Positions 1-8,638 of a stretch of DNA of 64,000 nucleotides are shown one piece after another (position 1 is the first letter of the stretch; each line of letters opens with the position of its first letter). A model generated the notes under the pieces. That model had not been told where the DNA came from. It worked only from the letters and a program-made list of their open reading frames with translations, and searched no databases. The translations under genes and the position numbers were made by a program. The stretch lies in the NCBI GenBank assembly GCA_026388015.1, contig JAPLKO010000063.1, positions 34,856-98,855 of the forward strand, given 5' to 3'. Source of the DNA: Candidatus Firestoneibacteriota bacterium (GTDB lineage: Bacteria; Oederibacteriota; D2-FULL-39-29).

Positions 1-1751
1 CCCCCGGGATGTACTCCTTTATCTCGGTTACCGAAGAAGAAAAAGTTTCCAGAAATATTATGTTTTCCGAAAAACCGTTTGTAATAATCCATGTCTTAGA
101 CGCAAAAAATATAGAAAGAATGCTGCCGTTTACGCTTCAGCTTATCGAAGCGGACCTGCCTGTGCTGCTCGTATTAAATATTATGGATGAAGCGGAGAGA
201 CTGGGTATAAAACTTGATACAAAACTTCTCGAAGCCGAGCTGGGTATTCCCGTACTCACGGCCATCGGCACTATGAGGCAGGGTATAAACAATCTTAAGG
301 AAAGAATAGCGGATTATAAACACCTCGCAAACAGAGACGCTATAGTGAAATATGATCCCAGAATCGAGGAATTTCTCTCAAAATCAGAGTTCGGGCGGCT
401 TAATTCCCTGCTGCTCCTTCAAGGGGATGCGGAAATCGAAGAGAGGCTTACTAAAGCAAATAAGCCGGCCGTCAAAAATCTTAAAAATGAAATAGAAAAA
501 CTCAAAAAGAAATACTCCAAACCGTTGAGCTATCTCCTCGCGATACAGCGGCAGGACGGGGCTTCTTCTCTCCTTCGTAAAGCCGGGGTCAACAAAGGCA
601 GGCAGATGGGGAGTTTTGCCGAAACACTCAGCCGTCTATCGATGAGCAGTGTCGGCGGTTATCTTATTATGTTTTTTGTTCTTTACTTCGGACTCTATTT
701 ATTCGTGGGAAAACTCGGAGCAGGTGTTTTTGTCGATTTTCTGGAGAAAACAGTTTTTGACAGCTGGATAATTCCTCCGTTCACAAACTTCATTGAACAT
801 GCTTTGCCCTGGAAACTTGCGCAGGACTTGTTTGTGCATGACTACGGGCTGGTTACTCTCGGTCTTAGGTATGCCTTTGCCATAATACTGCCCATAGTCG
901 CCGCGTTCTTCTTTGTTTTTGCGATTATCGAAGATACAGGCTATTTACCCAGACTGGCGATGCTGATAGACAGGGTCTTTAAAAAAATAGGTCTTTCGGG
1001 GAGAGCTGTAATTCCAATGGTGCTTGGCCTCGGGTGCGGAACAATGGCTACTATGGTAACCAGAACTCTTGCAACCAAGAGAGAAAGATTAATAGCTACA
1101 CTGCTTTTGGCTCTTGCTATTCCCTGTTCCGCGCAGCTCGGGGTTATTATGGCAATGCTTGCCGGTCTGCCTGTTTTGCTCGGTATCTGGCTGGGGGTAA
1201 TAAATGCGGTCTTTATAACTGCAGGTTTTCTTTCTGCAAAGATACTACCGGGTAATGCGCCGGTATTTTTTATGGAAGTTCCCCCTCTGCGGCTTCCAAA
1301 GTTTTCCAATCTATTTGTAAAAACATATACAAGAATGGAGTGGTACATTAAAGAGGTTATTCCGGTATTTTTAATCGTCAGTCTGGCCATGTGGGCGGCG
1401 GACCATACGCACCTGCTCGCTTTTTTGATAAAAGCCGCAGAATTTCCTCTGAAAACTCTGGGGCTTCCCGGAAATACCGCAACCATATTTATAATGGGTT
1501 TTTTCCGGAGAGATTACGGCGCTGCCGGGTTGTTCGATATGCAAAAAGCCGGATTACTGTCGCACAATCAGATCCTTGTAGCCATAGTTGTAATGACTTT
1601 ATTTTTACCCTGCATTGCTCAGTTAATCATGATGATAAAAGAGAGAAAATTCGGGACGGCAATGGTCCTTGCGGGCATGGTAACAGTTATTGCCTACTCA
1701 ACCGGGTTTATCATTAATTACGTTTTAAGCAGTCTGAAAATCACGCTTTAA
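1..1751 (+). CDS. feoB: Ferrous iron transporter FeoB (5'-truncated by window edge)
   Basis: Inner-membrane Fe(II) uptake protein with an N-terminal GTPase. The frame is open from the first bases and the first complete codons read Pro-Gly, the end of the G3 motif, so G1/G2 lie outside the window. Counting from the Met codon at base 9, the G4 motif NIMD is at 57-60, preceded by the family block around VLDAKNIERM. A hydrophilic spacer runs to about 205, then the membrane domain with two Gate repeats: GLGCGT and IPCSAQ (about 338-375) and GFFRRDYGAAGL (about 496-507). The C-terminus is hydrophobic and complete. It is followed 12 bases later by a DtxR-FeoA regulator, so the two probably form an iron-responsive operon. 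No frameshift is seen. Confidence 0.96.
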   Translation, partial: PGMYSFISVTEEEKVSRNIMFSEKPFVIIHVLDAKNIERMLPFTLQLIEADLPVLLVLNIMDEAERLGIKLDTKLLEAELGIPVLTAIGTMRQGINNLKERIADYKHLANRDAIVKYDPRIEEFLSKSEFGRLNSLLLLQGDAEIEERLTKANKPAVKNLKNEIEKLKKKYSKPLSYLLAIQRQDGASSLLRKAGVNKGRQMGSFAETLSRLSMSSVGGYLIMFFVLYFGLYLFVGKLGAGVFVDFLEKTVFDSWIIPPFTNFIEHALPWKLAQDLFVHDYGLVTLGLRYAFAIILPIVAAFFFVFAIIEDTGYLPRLAMLIDRVFKKIGLSGRAVIPMVLGLGCGTMATMVTRTLATKRERLIATLLLALAIPCSAQLGVIMAMLAGLPVLLGIWLGVINAVFITAGFLSAKILPGNAPVFFMEVPPLRLPKFSNLFVKTYTRMEWYIKEVIPVFLIVSLAMWAADHTHLLAFLIKAAEFPLKTLGLPGNTATIFIMGFFRRDYGAAGLFDMQKAGLLSHNQILVAIVVMTLFLPCIAQLIMMIKERKFGTAMVLAGMVTVIAYSTGFIINYVLSSLKITL

Positions 1752-1763
1752 AAGAGGTGTCCT

Positions 1764-2411
1764 ATGATTTCGCAAAAAACGGAAGAGGTGCTGGAAAAAC
1801 TGTATATTGAGATAGTTGAACAAAAAAAGAAAGGACTTACATATGCAGAGCTTAAACTTAACCAGGACGGGGCTGAACATAAAGAGCTTTCTAAAAAAAA
1901 TCTGGCTTTGGAGAAAAACGGAATCATAAAGTTGACCAAAGCAGGCGAAATAGAGGCTCGCGATGTCGTCAGACGCCACCGGCTGGCAGAGAGGCTTATG
2001 ACGGATGTCTTTGACCTTAAAGGTGTTTGTGTTCACGACTCGGCCTGCGAATTCGAGCATATTTTGCACAGAGGTATTGACGAGCAGATTTGCCGGCTTC
2101 TCGGACATCCCAGGACCTGTCCGCATGGCGCGAAAATTCCCGAGGGAAAATGCTGCAAAGAAAAAGGGCTGAGCGATACGAGAGTAGTGGCCCCGCTTTC
2201 CTTGATTAAACCTGGAGAAAAAGGTAAAATCTCATATATTCAGGCTGAGGAAAAAGACAAACTACATACAATTATGGCTATGGGTGTCCTTCCGGGAATG
2301 GAGATAACACTTCTGCAGAATTTTCCTTCGTTTCTGTTCAAGGTGGGCAACAGTCAGTTTGCGGTGGATGAAAATATAGCCAAGGATGTTTTTGTCAGGT
2401 TAAGTAAATAG
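1764..2411 (+). CDS. DtxR-family metalloregulator with C-terminal FeoA domain
   Basis: Iron- or manganese-responsive transcription regulator of 215 residues. Residues 1-60 are a winged-helix domain; about 65-140 form the DtxR dimerization and metal-binding region, with RRHRLAERLM, a Cys-Glu-x-x-His pattern (CEFEHIL) and the LGHP...CPHG block typical of the family. Residues 145-213 form an SH3-like FeoA domain (LSLIKPGEKGKI...MGVLPGMEITL). The start is supported by AGAGGTG 6 bases upstream. Position right after feoB suggests it senses Fe(II) and controls feoB; the fused FeoA domain could alternatively contact FeoB, since no separate feoA is seen here. The regulator assignment is strong; the metal identity is inferred. 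Confidence 0.9.
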   Translation: MISQKTEEVLEKLYIEIVEQKKKGLTYAELKLNQDGAEHKELSKKNLALEKNGIIKLTKAGEIEARDVVRRHRLAERLMTDVFDLKGVCVHDSACEFEHILHRGIDEQICRLLGHPRTCPHGAKIPEGKCCKEKGLSDTRVVAPLSLIKPGEKGKISYIQAEEKDKLHTIMAMGVLPGMEITLLQNFPSFLFKVGNSQFAVDENIAKDVFVRLSK

Positions 2412-2470
2412 CGGCAGGACTTTCCTTTTGTGAAAGCTGCAGATTTATCATTACCGGAGAAATGAGAAAA

Positions 2471-2797
2471 GTGAAAATAACTCAAAAAAAAATGAATTCG
2501 AAAACCAGTTTTCTTTTTAAACTGGGCGTATTCCTTATCATATTTTCGTTCTTAAAGTGGCTTGCGGGATTTTACGTGCCTTTCCTTCCGTACCCCGATA
2601 AGGTAAAACTGGCTGTCATTACGGCGATATTCATAGCGGCTGAAATAACATTCTGGCTGGGTGTTTTTCTTGTAGGAGAAGAGACATATAAAAAATACAA
2701 GCAGTATTTGTCCCCCCGTAATTGGTTCCGAAAACCTCCGGCAATAAAACTGCCTGAAGAGGCAGGGAAAAGAAAAAAATCAAGGAAGAAGGAATAG
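2471..2797 (+). CDS. Small two-helix membrane protein with basic tail
   Basis: About 108 residues with two hydrophobic helices (roughly 15-35 and 45-68), a WLGVFLVGEETYKKYK segment after helix 2 and a strongly basic C-terminus rich in Lys/Arg. It resembles short bacterial proteins called transporter suffix domain proteins, but I have not aligned it. Start choice: GGAGA (2456-2460) lies only 1 base from an ATG at 2462 but 10 bases from an in-frame GTG at 2471, so the GTG is preferred. It lies 50 bases after the DtxR-FeoA gene on the same strand and may be co-transcribed. Function unknown. Confidence 0.6.
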   Translation: MKITQKKMNSKTSFLFKLGVFLIIFSFLKWLAGFYVPFLPYPDKVKLAVITAIFIAAEITFWLGVFLVGEETYKKYKQYLSPRNWFRKPPAIKLPEEAGKRKKSRKKE

Positions 2798-2845
2798 GAA
2801 AGTTAAATACATAAGCGCGGAAGTATTATTACGCCCGCGCCCGGC

Positions 2846-2872
2846 GCCGGTTCTTGACTTCTGCCGGCTTTT
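2846..2872 (+). terminator. Weak candidate intrinsic terminator after the iron operon
   Basis: GCCGG (2846-2850) can pair with CCGGC (2864-2868) across a 13-base loop, followed by TTTT. The stem is short and the T run is minimal, so this is only suggestive. Confidence 0.25.
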
Positions 2873-2960
2873 CTTGTAAGATTATAAACAGGCGCCGAAA
2901 CCACTTTTAAGTAAACGCAAAAGATCAAGTGCAAATACAGATGCAAAGGAAATATTGGTT

Positions 2961-3791
2961 ATGAGCTATGAACAACATTTTGGGTTGAAAGGGCAGCCGT
3001 TCGCTATTGCGCCTGATCCCCGTTACTTTTATGAGAGCGAGCAGCACATGGGCGCGCTTATCAGGGTGCAACATGCGATTGATTACGCAAAGGGGCTTAC
3101 TGTTGTTATCGGAGACATAGGTCTCGGGAAAACATTTTTAAGCAGAAAGATTCTTGATAATTTGCAGGTGGAAGAAAACAAATATGAAGTAGCGCTGCTG
3201 ATTGTTATTCACCATGAAATTACTGCCGGCTGGCTGTTAAAAAGAATATGTATCCAACTCGGTGTTGAGGCTCCTGCAGAAAATAAGTCCGGTCTAATTT
3301 CTCAAATTTGCAGACAATTAATACATATAGATGAAGCAGGGAAAAAAGCGGTGATTCTTATAGACGAAGCTCACATGCTTCAGACACGGGAAATTTACGA
3401 AGAACTCCGCGGTTTGCTAAACATCGAAAAAAGCAGTCATAAACTCTTGAATATTGTACTTTTTGGTCCGCCGGAACTTGAAACATTTATGCAGCTGGAC
3501 CCGGCGCTTGTTTCCAGGACCGGGCTGAAAGTCAGGCTCCGTCCGTTTGATCAGAGTTCCTCAATCGGTTACATTGCTCACCGCTTGAAAGTTGCCGGGA
3601 GCACCGGAGAAATATTTACTCCGGACGCCTGTAAGGCAGTTTTTGAATATTCCAAAGGCATACCAAGAATCATAAATACGGTTTGCGATAACGCTCTACT
3701 TGAGAGTTATATTCAAAAGAAGGAAAAAATAGGAACAGGTATCATTGAACAAGTTGCCGCGGACCTGGGTTTAAGCAAAGAACAAAAATAG
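2961..3791 (+). CDS. ExeA/GspA-like AAA ATPase
   Basis: P-loop ATPase of about 276 residues. It opens with SYEQHFGLKGQPFAIAPDPRYFY, here cut for length: the block SYEQHFGLKGQPF is the ExeA/MSHA-biogenesis signature. Walker A is GDIGLGKT (about 51-58 from the ATG) and Walker B is VILIDEAH (about 134-141), with the later arginine-rich SRTGLKVRL segment. ATG at 2961 is preferred over TTG at 2955 because AAAGGA ends 10 bases before the ATG. There is no membrane segment or peptidoglycan-binding domain, unlike ExeA of type II secretion; this is the short form often found with type IV pilus or secretion genes, though none is adjacent. Confidence 0.85.
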   Translation: MSYEQHFGLKGQPFAIAPDPRYFYESEQHMGALIRVQHAIDYAKGLTVVIGDIGLGKTFLSRKILDNLQVEENKYEVALLIVIHHEITAGWLLKRICIQLGVEAPAENKSGLISQICRQLIHIDEAGKKAVILIDEAHMLQTREIYEELRGLLNIEKSSHKLLNIVLFGPPELETFMQLDPALVSRTGLKVRLRPFDQSSSIGYIAHRLKVAGSTGEIFTPDACKAVFEYSKGIPRIINTVCDNALLESYIQKKEKIGTGIIEQVAADLGLSKEQK

Positions 3792-3860
3792 TTTGTAAGG
3801 TTTTCGAAGCAAAAGCGCTTGCCCTTGCAAACCATATAAACTTCGACTTAAGGAGATTTT

Positions 3861-5153
3861 ATGATAGACCGATATACCTTGCCGGAAATGGGCGGCATTT
3901 GGACCGATGAGGCCAGATACAGGAAGTGGCTGGCTGTTGAAATAGCCGTTTGTGAAGTGCTTTCCCGGCGCAAAGAAATCCCAGAAAGATCCTGCTTGAA
4001 TATTAAGAAAAAAGCCGATATTAATGTAAAACGTATCGAGGCCATTGAAGAAAAAACAAAGCACGACGTTATCGCTTTTAAGCAATGCGTGGACGGTTAT
4101 ATCGGAAAGGATTCAATCTATTTCCACCGGGGGCTAACTTCTTCCGACGTGCTTGACACCGGACTGGCTTTGCAGCTGCGAGCCGCTGCGGATATAATTA
4201 TTAGGGATGTCAAGAAGACCATCGCTATTCTTAAGAGAAAGACAAAACAATACAAAGACCTCCCGATGATGGGCCGGACTCACGGTGTTCACGCAGAACC
4301 TATTACGTTCGGGTTAAAGCTTGCTGTCTGGTGGAAAGAGATGGAGCGTAACCTAATAAGAATGGAAAGGGCAAGAGAAATAATCAGTTACGGAAAAATT
4401 TCTGGAGCGGTCGGGACATTTTCAAATATTGACCCGGCAATAGAAGCAGAGGTATGCAAAAAACTCGGGTTAAAAAACGCCCCTGTTTCAAATCAGATTA
4501 TCCAAAGAGACAGACACGCCGAATATCTCTCCGTGATAGCAATAATTGGTTCGTCGCTCGACAAGTTTGCCACTGAAATAAGGCACCTCCAGCGCACAGA
4601 AGTTTACGAAGCGGAAGAACCGTTTGCCAAAGGTCAGAAGGGTTCCTCGGCGATGCCTCATAAGAGAAATCCGATTACCTGTGAAAGAATCTCGGGTCTG
4701 GCGCGAATACTCCGGGCGAATGCAATAACAGGTTATGAAAATATTGCGCTCTGGCACGAGCGTGATATTTCGCATTCTTCCGTAGAGCGGGTGACCCTGC
4801 CTGACAGTACCATTCTTCTGGACTATATGCTTAATAAGTTTAACTGGCTTATGGACAACCTTAATGTCTATCCGGAAAACATGCTGGCTAATTTGAATAA
4901 AATGCAAGGACTGATGTATTCACAGAAAGTACGTATAGCGCTTACAAATAAAGGGATGCTCTATGACCGGGCGTACAAGCTGGTGCAAGACAGCGCCATG
5001 AGGGTCTGGAAAAAAGAAGGGAGTTTTAGAGAATTGCTCCTAAAAGACAAACGGGTCTGCAAGCTTCTAACTGAAAAAGAACTGGATGCGTGTTTTGATA
5101 TGGGCGCATACCTGAAAAATGTCAAAAAAATATTTAAGCGTTTGGGAGTTTAG
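3861..5153 (+). CDS. purB: Adenylosuccinate lyase
   Basis: Fumarase/aspartase-superfamily enzyme acting twice in purine synthesis: it releases fumarate from SAICAR and from adenylosuccinate. The 430 residues match the usual length. Recognizable blocks are the N-terminal IDRYTLPEMGGIW, TSSDVLDT (about 93-100), MGRTHGVHAEP (about 135-145), and the flexible signature loop GSSAMPHKRNP at about 258-268 carrying the catalytic serine. AAGGAGAT lies 3-4 bases before the ATG. It stands as a single gene between an ATPase and a URO-D-fold gene, not inside a purine operon. Confidence 0.97.
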   Translation: MIDRYTLPEMGGIWTDEARYRKWLAVEIAVCEVLSRRKEIPERSCLNIKKKADINVKRIEAIEEKTKHDVIAFKQCVDGYIGKDSIYFHRGLTSSDVLDTGLALQLRAAADIIIRDVKKTIAILKRKTKQYKDLPMMGRTHGVHAEPITFGLKLAVWWKEMERNLIRMERAREIISYGKISGAVGTFSNIDPAIEAEVCKKLGLKNAPVSNQIIQRDRHAEYLSVIAIIGSSLDKFATEIRHLQRTEVYEAEEPFAKGQKGSSAMPHKRNPITCERISGLARILRANAITGYENIALWHERDISHSSVERVTLPDSTILLDYMLNKFNWLMDNLNVYPENMLANLNKMQGLMYSQKVRIALTNKGMLYDRAYKLVQDSAMRVWKKEGSFRELLLKDKRVCKLLTEKELDACFDMGAYLKNVKKIFKRLGV

Positions 5154-5212
5154 CTTTTTAGCCGGTAAACCGGAATATATTCCGCTCGCTACATTCAAAA
5201 ATAAGGAGAAAA

Positions 5213-6268
5213 ATGCAAGATTCAATAAAACGCGTGAAAATCCTGCTTGCCGGGGAAAAACCTGACAGGCTTCCTCTTTTCGATCTTATAAGAAACGACG
5301 CAATCTTTGAATATTTCAGCGGCAGGAAGCTGACCGTGGAAAATGCAGAAACGCTTATCTATTCAACATTCAATAAAATAGTTGACGGCACGCGGCCGTT
5401 AATAAAACTTCCGCAAAAAGAAGAGTCTACGGTGCGGCCGGACGGCAGAAAGAGCATTCAGCGAAGATGGACTGCCTGGACGGAGCACGTGAAATATTCA
5501 AGCAGTGAAGAGTATGCTCGGAAAAAAAATGAATTGCTTGCCAAAAGCAGGCTCTGGTGCGAAGAAGATGAGAACAATCTGAGTATTTGCCTTCAGGATA
5601 ATCAGCAGCTTCAAAAAGCGCTCGGCGATACATTTTTATTTTGGAACATAAAAGCCGGAGTGGGTTTTTACAGCATTTACGGAGAGGTGGGCCTGGAAGA
5701 ATTCTCATATTATATGGCGGATTGTCAGGAAGTGATAATAAACCAGCTGGAGCTGAATACCCAAAAAGCAATCCAGACTTTTGAGCATCTGCCTGACGGG
5801 CTGGAGGTTTACGGAGTATTTTTTGCGGATGATATGGCTTTTAACACCGGCACCATTGTATCGCCGGATTTTTTAAATAAAGAGTATTTCCCGAGGCTCA
5901 AAAAAATCACGGATGTCTGCCATAAAAAAGGTTTAAAAGTATTTTTTCACTCTGACGGTAATCTTATGGGGGTGCTGGACGGCTTGATAGGAGCAGGCGT
6001 GGATATTCTAAATCCTATAGAGGTCCTTGCTGGAATGGATATTGCAAAAATACATAAAGCTTATCCAAAACTTATAATGGCGGGAGGGATAGATGTGAGC
6101 CAGCTTCTTCCTTTCGGTAAACCCGCGCAGATAAAAGATACGGTGGTGAAAGCGATAGAGGATGCCGGCGGAAAAATAATGATAGGTTCAACGACCGAAC
6201 TAAATAATGAGGTGCCTTTGGAAAACTTTCTCGCTATGCAAGAGACGGTTTTGAATTACAAAATCTGA
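5213..6268 (+). CDS. Uroporphyrinogen decarboxylase-fold protein (methyltransferase-like)
   Basis: 351-residue TIM-barrel protein of the URO-D superfamily. The C-terminal half carries the typical order FFHSDGNLMGVLDGLIGAG, then DILNPIEVLAGMD and MAGGIDVS, as in MtaA/CmuA-type corrinoid-dependent methyltransferases and their uncharacterized relatives. The N-terminal active-site pattern of true HemE is not evident and no heme genes are nearby, so heme synthesis is unlikely. HSDG could hold a metal-binding histidine, but the expected His/Cys zinc set is incomplete by eye. AAGGAG precedes the ATG. Substrate unknown; demethylation of a small methylated compound is an inference from family members. 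Confidence 0.8.
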   Translation: MQDSIKRVKILLAGEKPDRLPLFDLIRNDAIFEYFSGRKLTVENAETLIYSTFNKIVDGTRPLIKLPQKEESTVRPDGRKSIQRRWTAWTEHVKYSSSEEYARKKNELLAKSRLWCEEDENNLSICLQDNQQLQKALGDTFLFWNIKAGVGFYSIYGEVGLEEFSYYMADCQEVIINQLELNTQKAIQTFEHLPDGLEVYGVFFADDMAFNTGTIVSPDFLNKEYFPRLKKITDVCHKKGLKVFFHSDGNLMGVLDGLIGAGVDILNPIEVLAGMDIAKIHKAYPKLIMAGGIDVSQLLPFGKPAQIKDTVVKAIEDAGGKIMIGSTTELNNEVPLENFLAMQETVLNYKI

Positions 6269-6291
6269 GCAGGACCGGGTGATAAATAACA

Positions 6292-6321
6292 TTGGTTTAT
6301 CAAGCGCCTTTACGGTATAAT
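6292..6321 (+). promoter_or_regulatory. Candidate sigma-70 promoter
   Basis: TTGGTT (6292-6297), an 18-base spacer and TATAAT (6316-6321). It would read into the small ORF and zinc-ribbon gene downstream. A short hairpin pairing AGCAT with ATGCT follows at about 6333-6358. Confidence 0.45.
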
Positions 6322-6402
6322 ACGGTCTAAATAGCATAGTTGTAAAAACAATAATGCTGTCTAAAATAAAGACAGTAAATCGTAAAGAAAGGGAGAGCAT
6401 AA

Positions 6403-6768
6403 ATGGCAAAAGTTGTTGAAAAAGCAGCACCGGCAAAGAAAGCAGCGTTTGGCGGCAAGGTAATAAAATGGAGCAAAGTAAAGGATGTAAAAATCGGTGA
6501 AATATTTGATAATAAAGACTGCGGTATGGGCGAAATATTTTGCTATAATATTCAAACTAAGAGAGCGCGCCCGGCGGGGAAGGTGAGCTTTCTCCGGAAG
6601 AGTAATCCCGGACAAGAGCAGAGCCTAAAGGAGCGGGAACCATGTATTGTAAAAACTGCGGCAAAGAAATATCTGAAAACCAAGATGCTTTATGCCTTAA
6701 TTGTAAAACCGGCAGTAATTCAAAGGATTTGCAGGCGCAACCGGAGCCGGCAACGGAAGCGGCTGTAA
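6403..6768 (+). CDS. Doubtful small ORF with Ala/Lys-rich N-terminus
   Basis: Open frame of 121 codons with a plausible ribosome site (GGGAG before ATG) and a promoter upstream. Residues 1-50 look protein-like (Ala/Lys-rich start, then WSKVKDVKIGEIF...GMGEIFCYNI); the rest is basic, low in structure, and its last 127 bases overlap the better-supported zinc-ribbon gene in another frame. Either a real short protein whose true end was lost by mutation, or a leader region. The GC-rich stretch 6565-6640 can fold (GGGGAA with TTCTCC) and matches no riboswitch I know. Confidence 0.3.
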   Translation: MAKVVEKAAPAKKAAFGGKVIKWSKVKDVKIGEIFDNKDCGMGEIFCYNIQTKRARPAGKVSFLRKSNPGQEQSLKEREPCIVKTAAKKYLKTKMLYALIVKPAVIQRICRRNRSRQRKRL

Positions 6769-7232
6769 AACTTTTTATTAAATGCAGGATTTGTGGCAAT
6801 ACTTTAGAAGAAGCAGTGCTCAAATGTCCCTATTGCGGAGTTGATAATCCGGATTCTAATAAATACAAATCAATGAGAAACGCCTGGTTCATCATAGGAG
6901 CTGTCTTCCTGCTGCTAATTATTATCTCAACCATAAAAATAGGTTCTACACCTGACGGAAAAGAAGAAGCCCTGAGAATGGTTCTGGATAAATATTACAA
7001 AAGTAATATCAGCAAGCTGGCAAAAAAAACAACAGGTGAAACCTCGTTTTATGAAGGCACTTATAAAGAAGACGCCGCCCCGGGATTCCCGCTCGCAGCG
7101 GGAAATGCAAAAATAACCGTAAAAGGCAATTCGGATGCAAATTTATTTTTAATAAGCGTGCGTGTAAACGGGAATACCATAGGGTTTTTTAACGTAGACC
7201 TAAATAATCATACGATAGAAAGAAAAATATAG
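6642..7232 (+). CDS. Double zinc-ribbon membrane-anchored protein
   Basis: 196 residues. Two four-cysteine ribbons: Cys3/Cys6 with Cys19/Cys22, and Cys48/Cys51 with Cys62/Cys65 (CRICG...CPYCG). A single transmembrane helix follows at about 82-101 (WFIIGAVFLLLIIIS), then a roughly 95-residue domain ending in INGN-like beta strands. Topology is likely N-terminal ribbons in the cytoplasm and the C-terminal domain outside. AAAGGAG 8 bases upstream of ATG fixes the start. This layout resembles bacterial zinc-ribbon/DUF4190-like membrane proteins of unknown role. Next to another single-helix protein of unknown function. Confidence 0.7.
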   Translation: MYCKNCGKEISENQDALCLNCKTGSNSKDLQAQPEPATEAAVKLFIKCRICGNTLEEAVLKCPYCGVDNPDSNKYKSMRNAWFIIGAVFLLLIIISTIKIGSTPDGKEEALRMVLDKYYKSNISKLAKKTTGETSFYEGTYKEDAAPGFPLAAGNAKITVKGNSDANLFLISVRVNGNTIGFFNVDLNNHTIERKI

Positions 7233-7274
7233 CTCTAGAAAAACTTCAGGTTAAGTGGTTGTCCGGGAGGTTTC

Positions 7275-7883
7275 ATGGCGCAAAAAAATAAACTGAAAAA
7301 ACCAAACCATTCCTTAATAGCTTCCTATCTGAGCGGGCTTGCGAATACGGCTCTTGCCGTTTTAACTATATTTATTTGTTTTTTTGGCTTCAAACAGCTG
7401 AATGAGCTCACCAAAAACTCCCAGGAAAAATTTGCTTTTGATTTTAATAAGGATTTTTACTCTGAAAATAACAGAAAATTAATAATGCTGATAGATATGG
7501 ATTGTCTCAAATTTAACAAAGAGGATCCGAAATTCCCTGTTTTTATGGTGGATAACAGAGCTCAAAAGTATCTCGCGGTTTGTTCTGAAACAAATAATGC
7601 AAAACAAACAAAAATCCTGTATTCGTCTTACGAAATTGATATGCTAATGGGCTTGTTTGATCAGATTAGTCATTTTGAAGAGAACGATATGATGAGCCTT
7701 GAAACTATTTATTCAGATTTTGGTTGGAAAATTGTGACCATTTGGGAGTATCCCGCCATAAAAGAATATGTTTCCTGGATTAAAGACCGCTATAAAAAGA
7801 ATCTGTACGAGGGCTACGAAAAACTATATATTAAGATAAAAAAGTACGAAATGCAAAAAAAGCAAGCAACCTTAAACAAGTAA
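7275..7883 (+). CDS. Membrane-anchored protein resembling DUF4760
   Basis: 202 residues, one N-terminal transmembrane helix (about 20-42), then a charged, mostly helical cytoplasmic-type domain ending in a Lys-rich coiled segment (KKNLYEGYEKLYIKIKKYE, shortened). The pattern of a single anchor followed by a helical domain with FFDQI/SDFGW-like blocks recalls DUF4760 proteins; this is from memory and not verified. GGGAGG (7265-7270) supports the ATG. It follows the zinc-ribbon gene by 42 bases and may share its transcript. Function unknown. Confidence 0.6.
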   Translation: MAQKNKLKKPNHSLIASYLSGLANTALAVLTIFICFFGFKQLNELTKNSQEKFAFDFNKDFYSENNRKLIMLIDMDCLKFNKEDPKFPVFMVDNRAQKYLAVCSETNNAKQTKILYSSYEIDMLMGLFDQISHFEENDMMSLETIYSDFGWKIVTIWEYPAIKEYVSWIKDRYKKNLYEGYEKLYIKIKKYEMQKKQATLNK

Positions 7884-7949
7884 ACCATTCGTAAAAGCGG
7901 AGCCGCTCCTCATATCGAAGTGTTTTTTCGTATTTAACGCGGAGGCGTT

Positions 7950-8498
7950 TTGAGAGTCAAATTCGTATTATTAAGTTTGATACTGACTGTTATATTTTGC
8001 GGCGCTGAAGAACACCGGAGCAAAGAGGCTTTTTTGGAATATGATAAAGTGCTCCATTTTACAGCCGGTTACCTGATCTCCGATGCGGTATATAGCGTTC
8101 AAAAAACAAATAACATATTTTTCCCGCTTCTCCTGCCTGCTGCTGCAGGCGCGGGGAAAGAACTCTCCGACAGTTATTTTGACTGGAAAGATTTTGGCTG
8201 CACAGGTCTTGGCGCGGTTACAAGAACCTTCTTCTCTTTTTCCGGAACAGAAGCGCTCAGTCTCGGCAGTTTTACTCTGGAATATGACAAGGTGATGGAT
8301 TTTGCGACAGGTTACCTGATCGCCGAGCTGATTTTTATGCGCCAAAAATCCGGGGATATACTCCTGCCTGTACTGCTTCCTGCTGCGCTGGGAGCCGGAA
8401 AAGAACTTTTGGAAGGTAATTTTGACTGGAAAAGCGTAGGCTATACACTATTAGGAGCGGTTACAAGAGCAGTCCTCCGTGTAAGTTTAAATTTTTGA
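7950..8498 (+). CDS. Secreted/envelope protein with two tandem YfiM/DUF2279-like repeats
   Basis: 182 residues with a signal peptide (about 1-19). The rest is two copies of one module, about 81 residues apart: residues 30-97 and 111-178, each with EYDKV, then GYLI, LLLPAA.GAGKEL, FDWK and LGAVTR in the same order. The module resembles YfiM/DUF2279 (DKxxHFxxGYxxS...GAGKE). The start is TTG at 7950, with GGAGG 4 bases upstream; no ATG is available. The duplicated form suggests an intragenic tandem duplication that has since diverged. Function unknown; family members are small envelope proteins. Confidence 0.65.
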   Translation: MRVKFVLLSLILTVIFCGAEEHRSKEAFLEYDKVLHFTAGYLISDAVYSVQKTNNIFFPLLLPAAAGAGKELSDSYFDWKDFGCTGLGAVTRTFFSFSGTEALSLGSFTLEYDKVMDFATGYLIAELIFMRQKSGDILLPVLLPAALGAGKELLEGNFDWKSVGYTLLGAVTRAVLRVSLNF

Positions 8499-8569
8499 TC
8501 AGTATATAGGGGACAGAGGTAGCCCTTTCATAATATCAGTCCCGCTTATTTTAATTACAATAAGGTAAG

Positions 8570-8603
8570 ATTGCTGCGGGCATGCTCTTGCCCTCGCAAT
8601 GAC
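8570..8603. repeat. REP-like palindromic repeat, solo copy
   Basis: ATTGC (8570-8574) pairs with GCAAT (8596-8600) and GGGC (8578-8581) with GCCC (8590-8593). Its right end, CTCGCAATGAC, is the reverse complement of the GTCATTGCGAG core found three more times around the GIY-YIG gene at 29.6-30.1 kb. This suggests a dispersed repeat family. Confidence 0.55.
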
Positions 8604-8638
8604 GGTTTTCAAAAATTTAGCAACTTTAAGGAGGTACT

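Noticed and set aside
941..1486. Long minus-strand open frame opposite feoB
   Set aside because: Overlaps conserved FeoB coding sequence; no family-like sequence, a shadow of the real frame.
3799..3836. Possible extra REP-like hairpin before purB
   Set aside because: GGTTT/AAACC and GCAA/TTGC can pair only with a large unequal internal loop, and the GTCATTGCGAG core is missing.
7890..7935. Hairpin AGCGG/CCGCT before the YfiM-like gene
   Set aside because: The loop would be only two bases and there is no directly following T run, so it is not a credible terminator.
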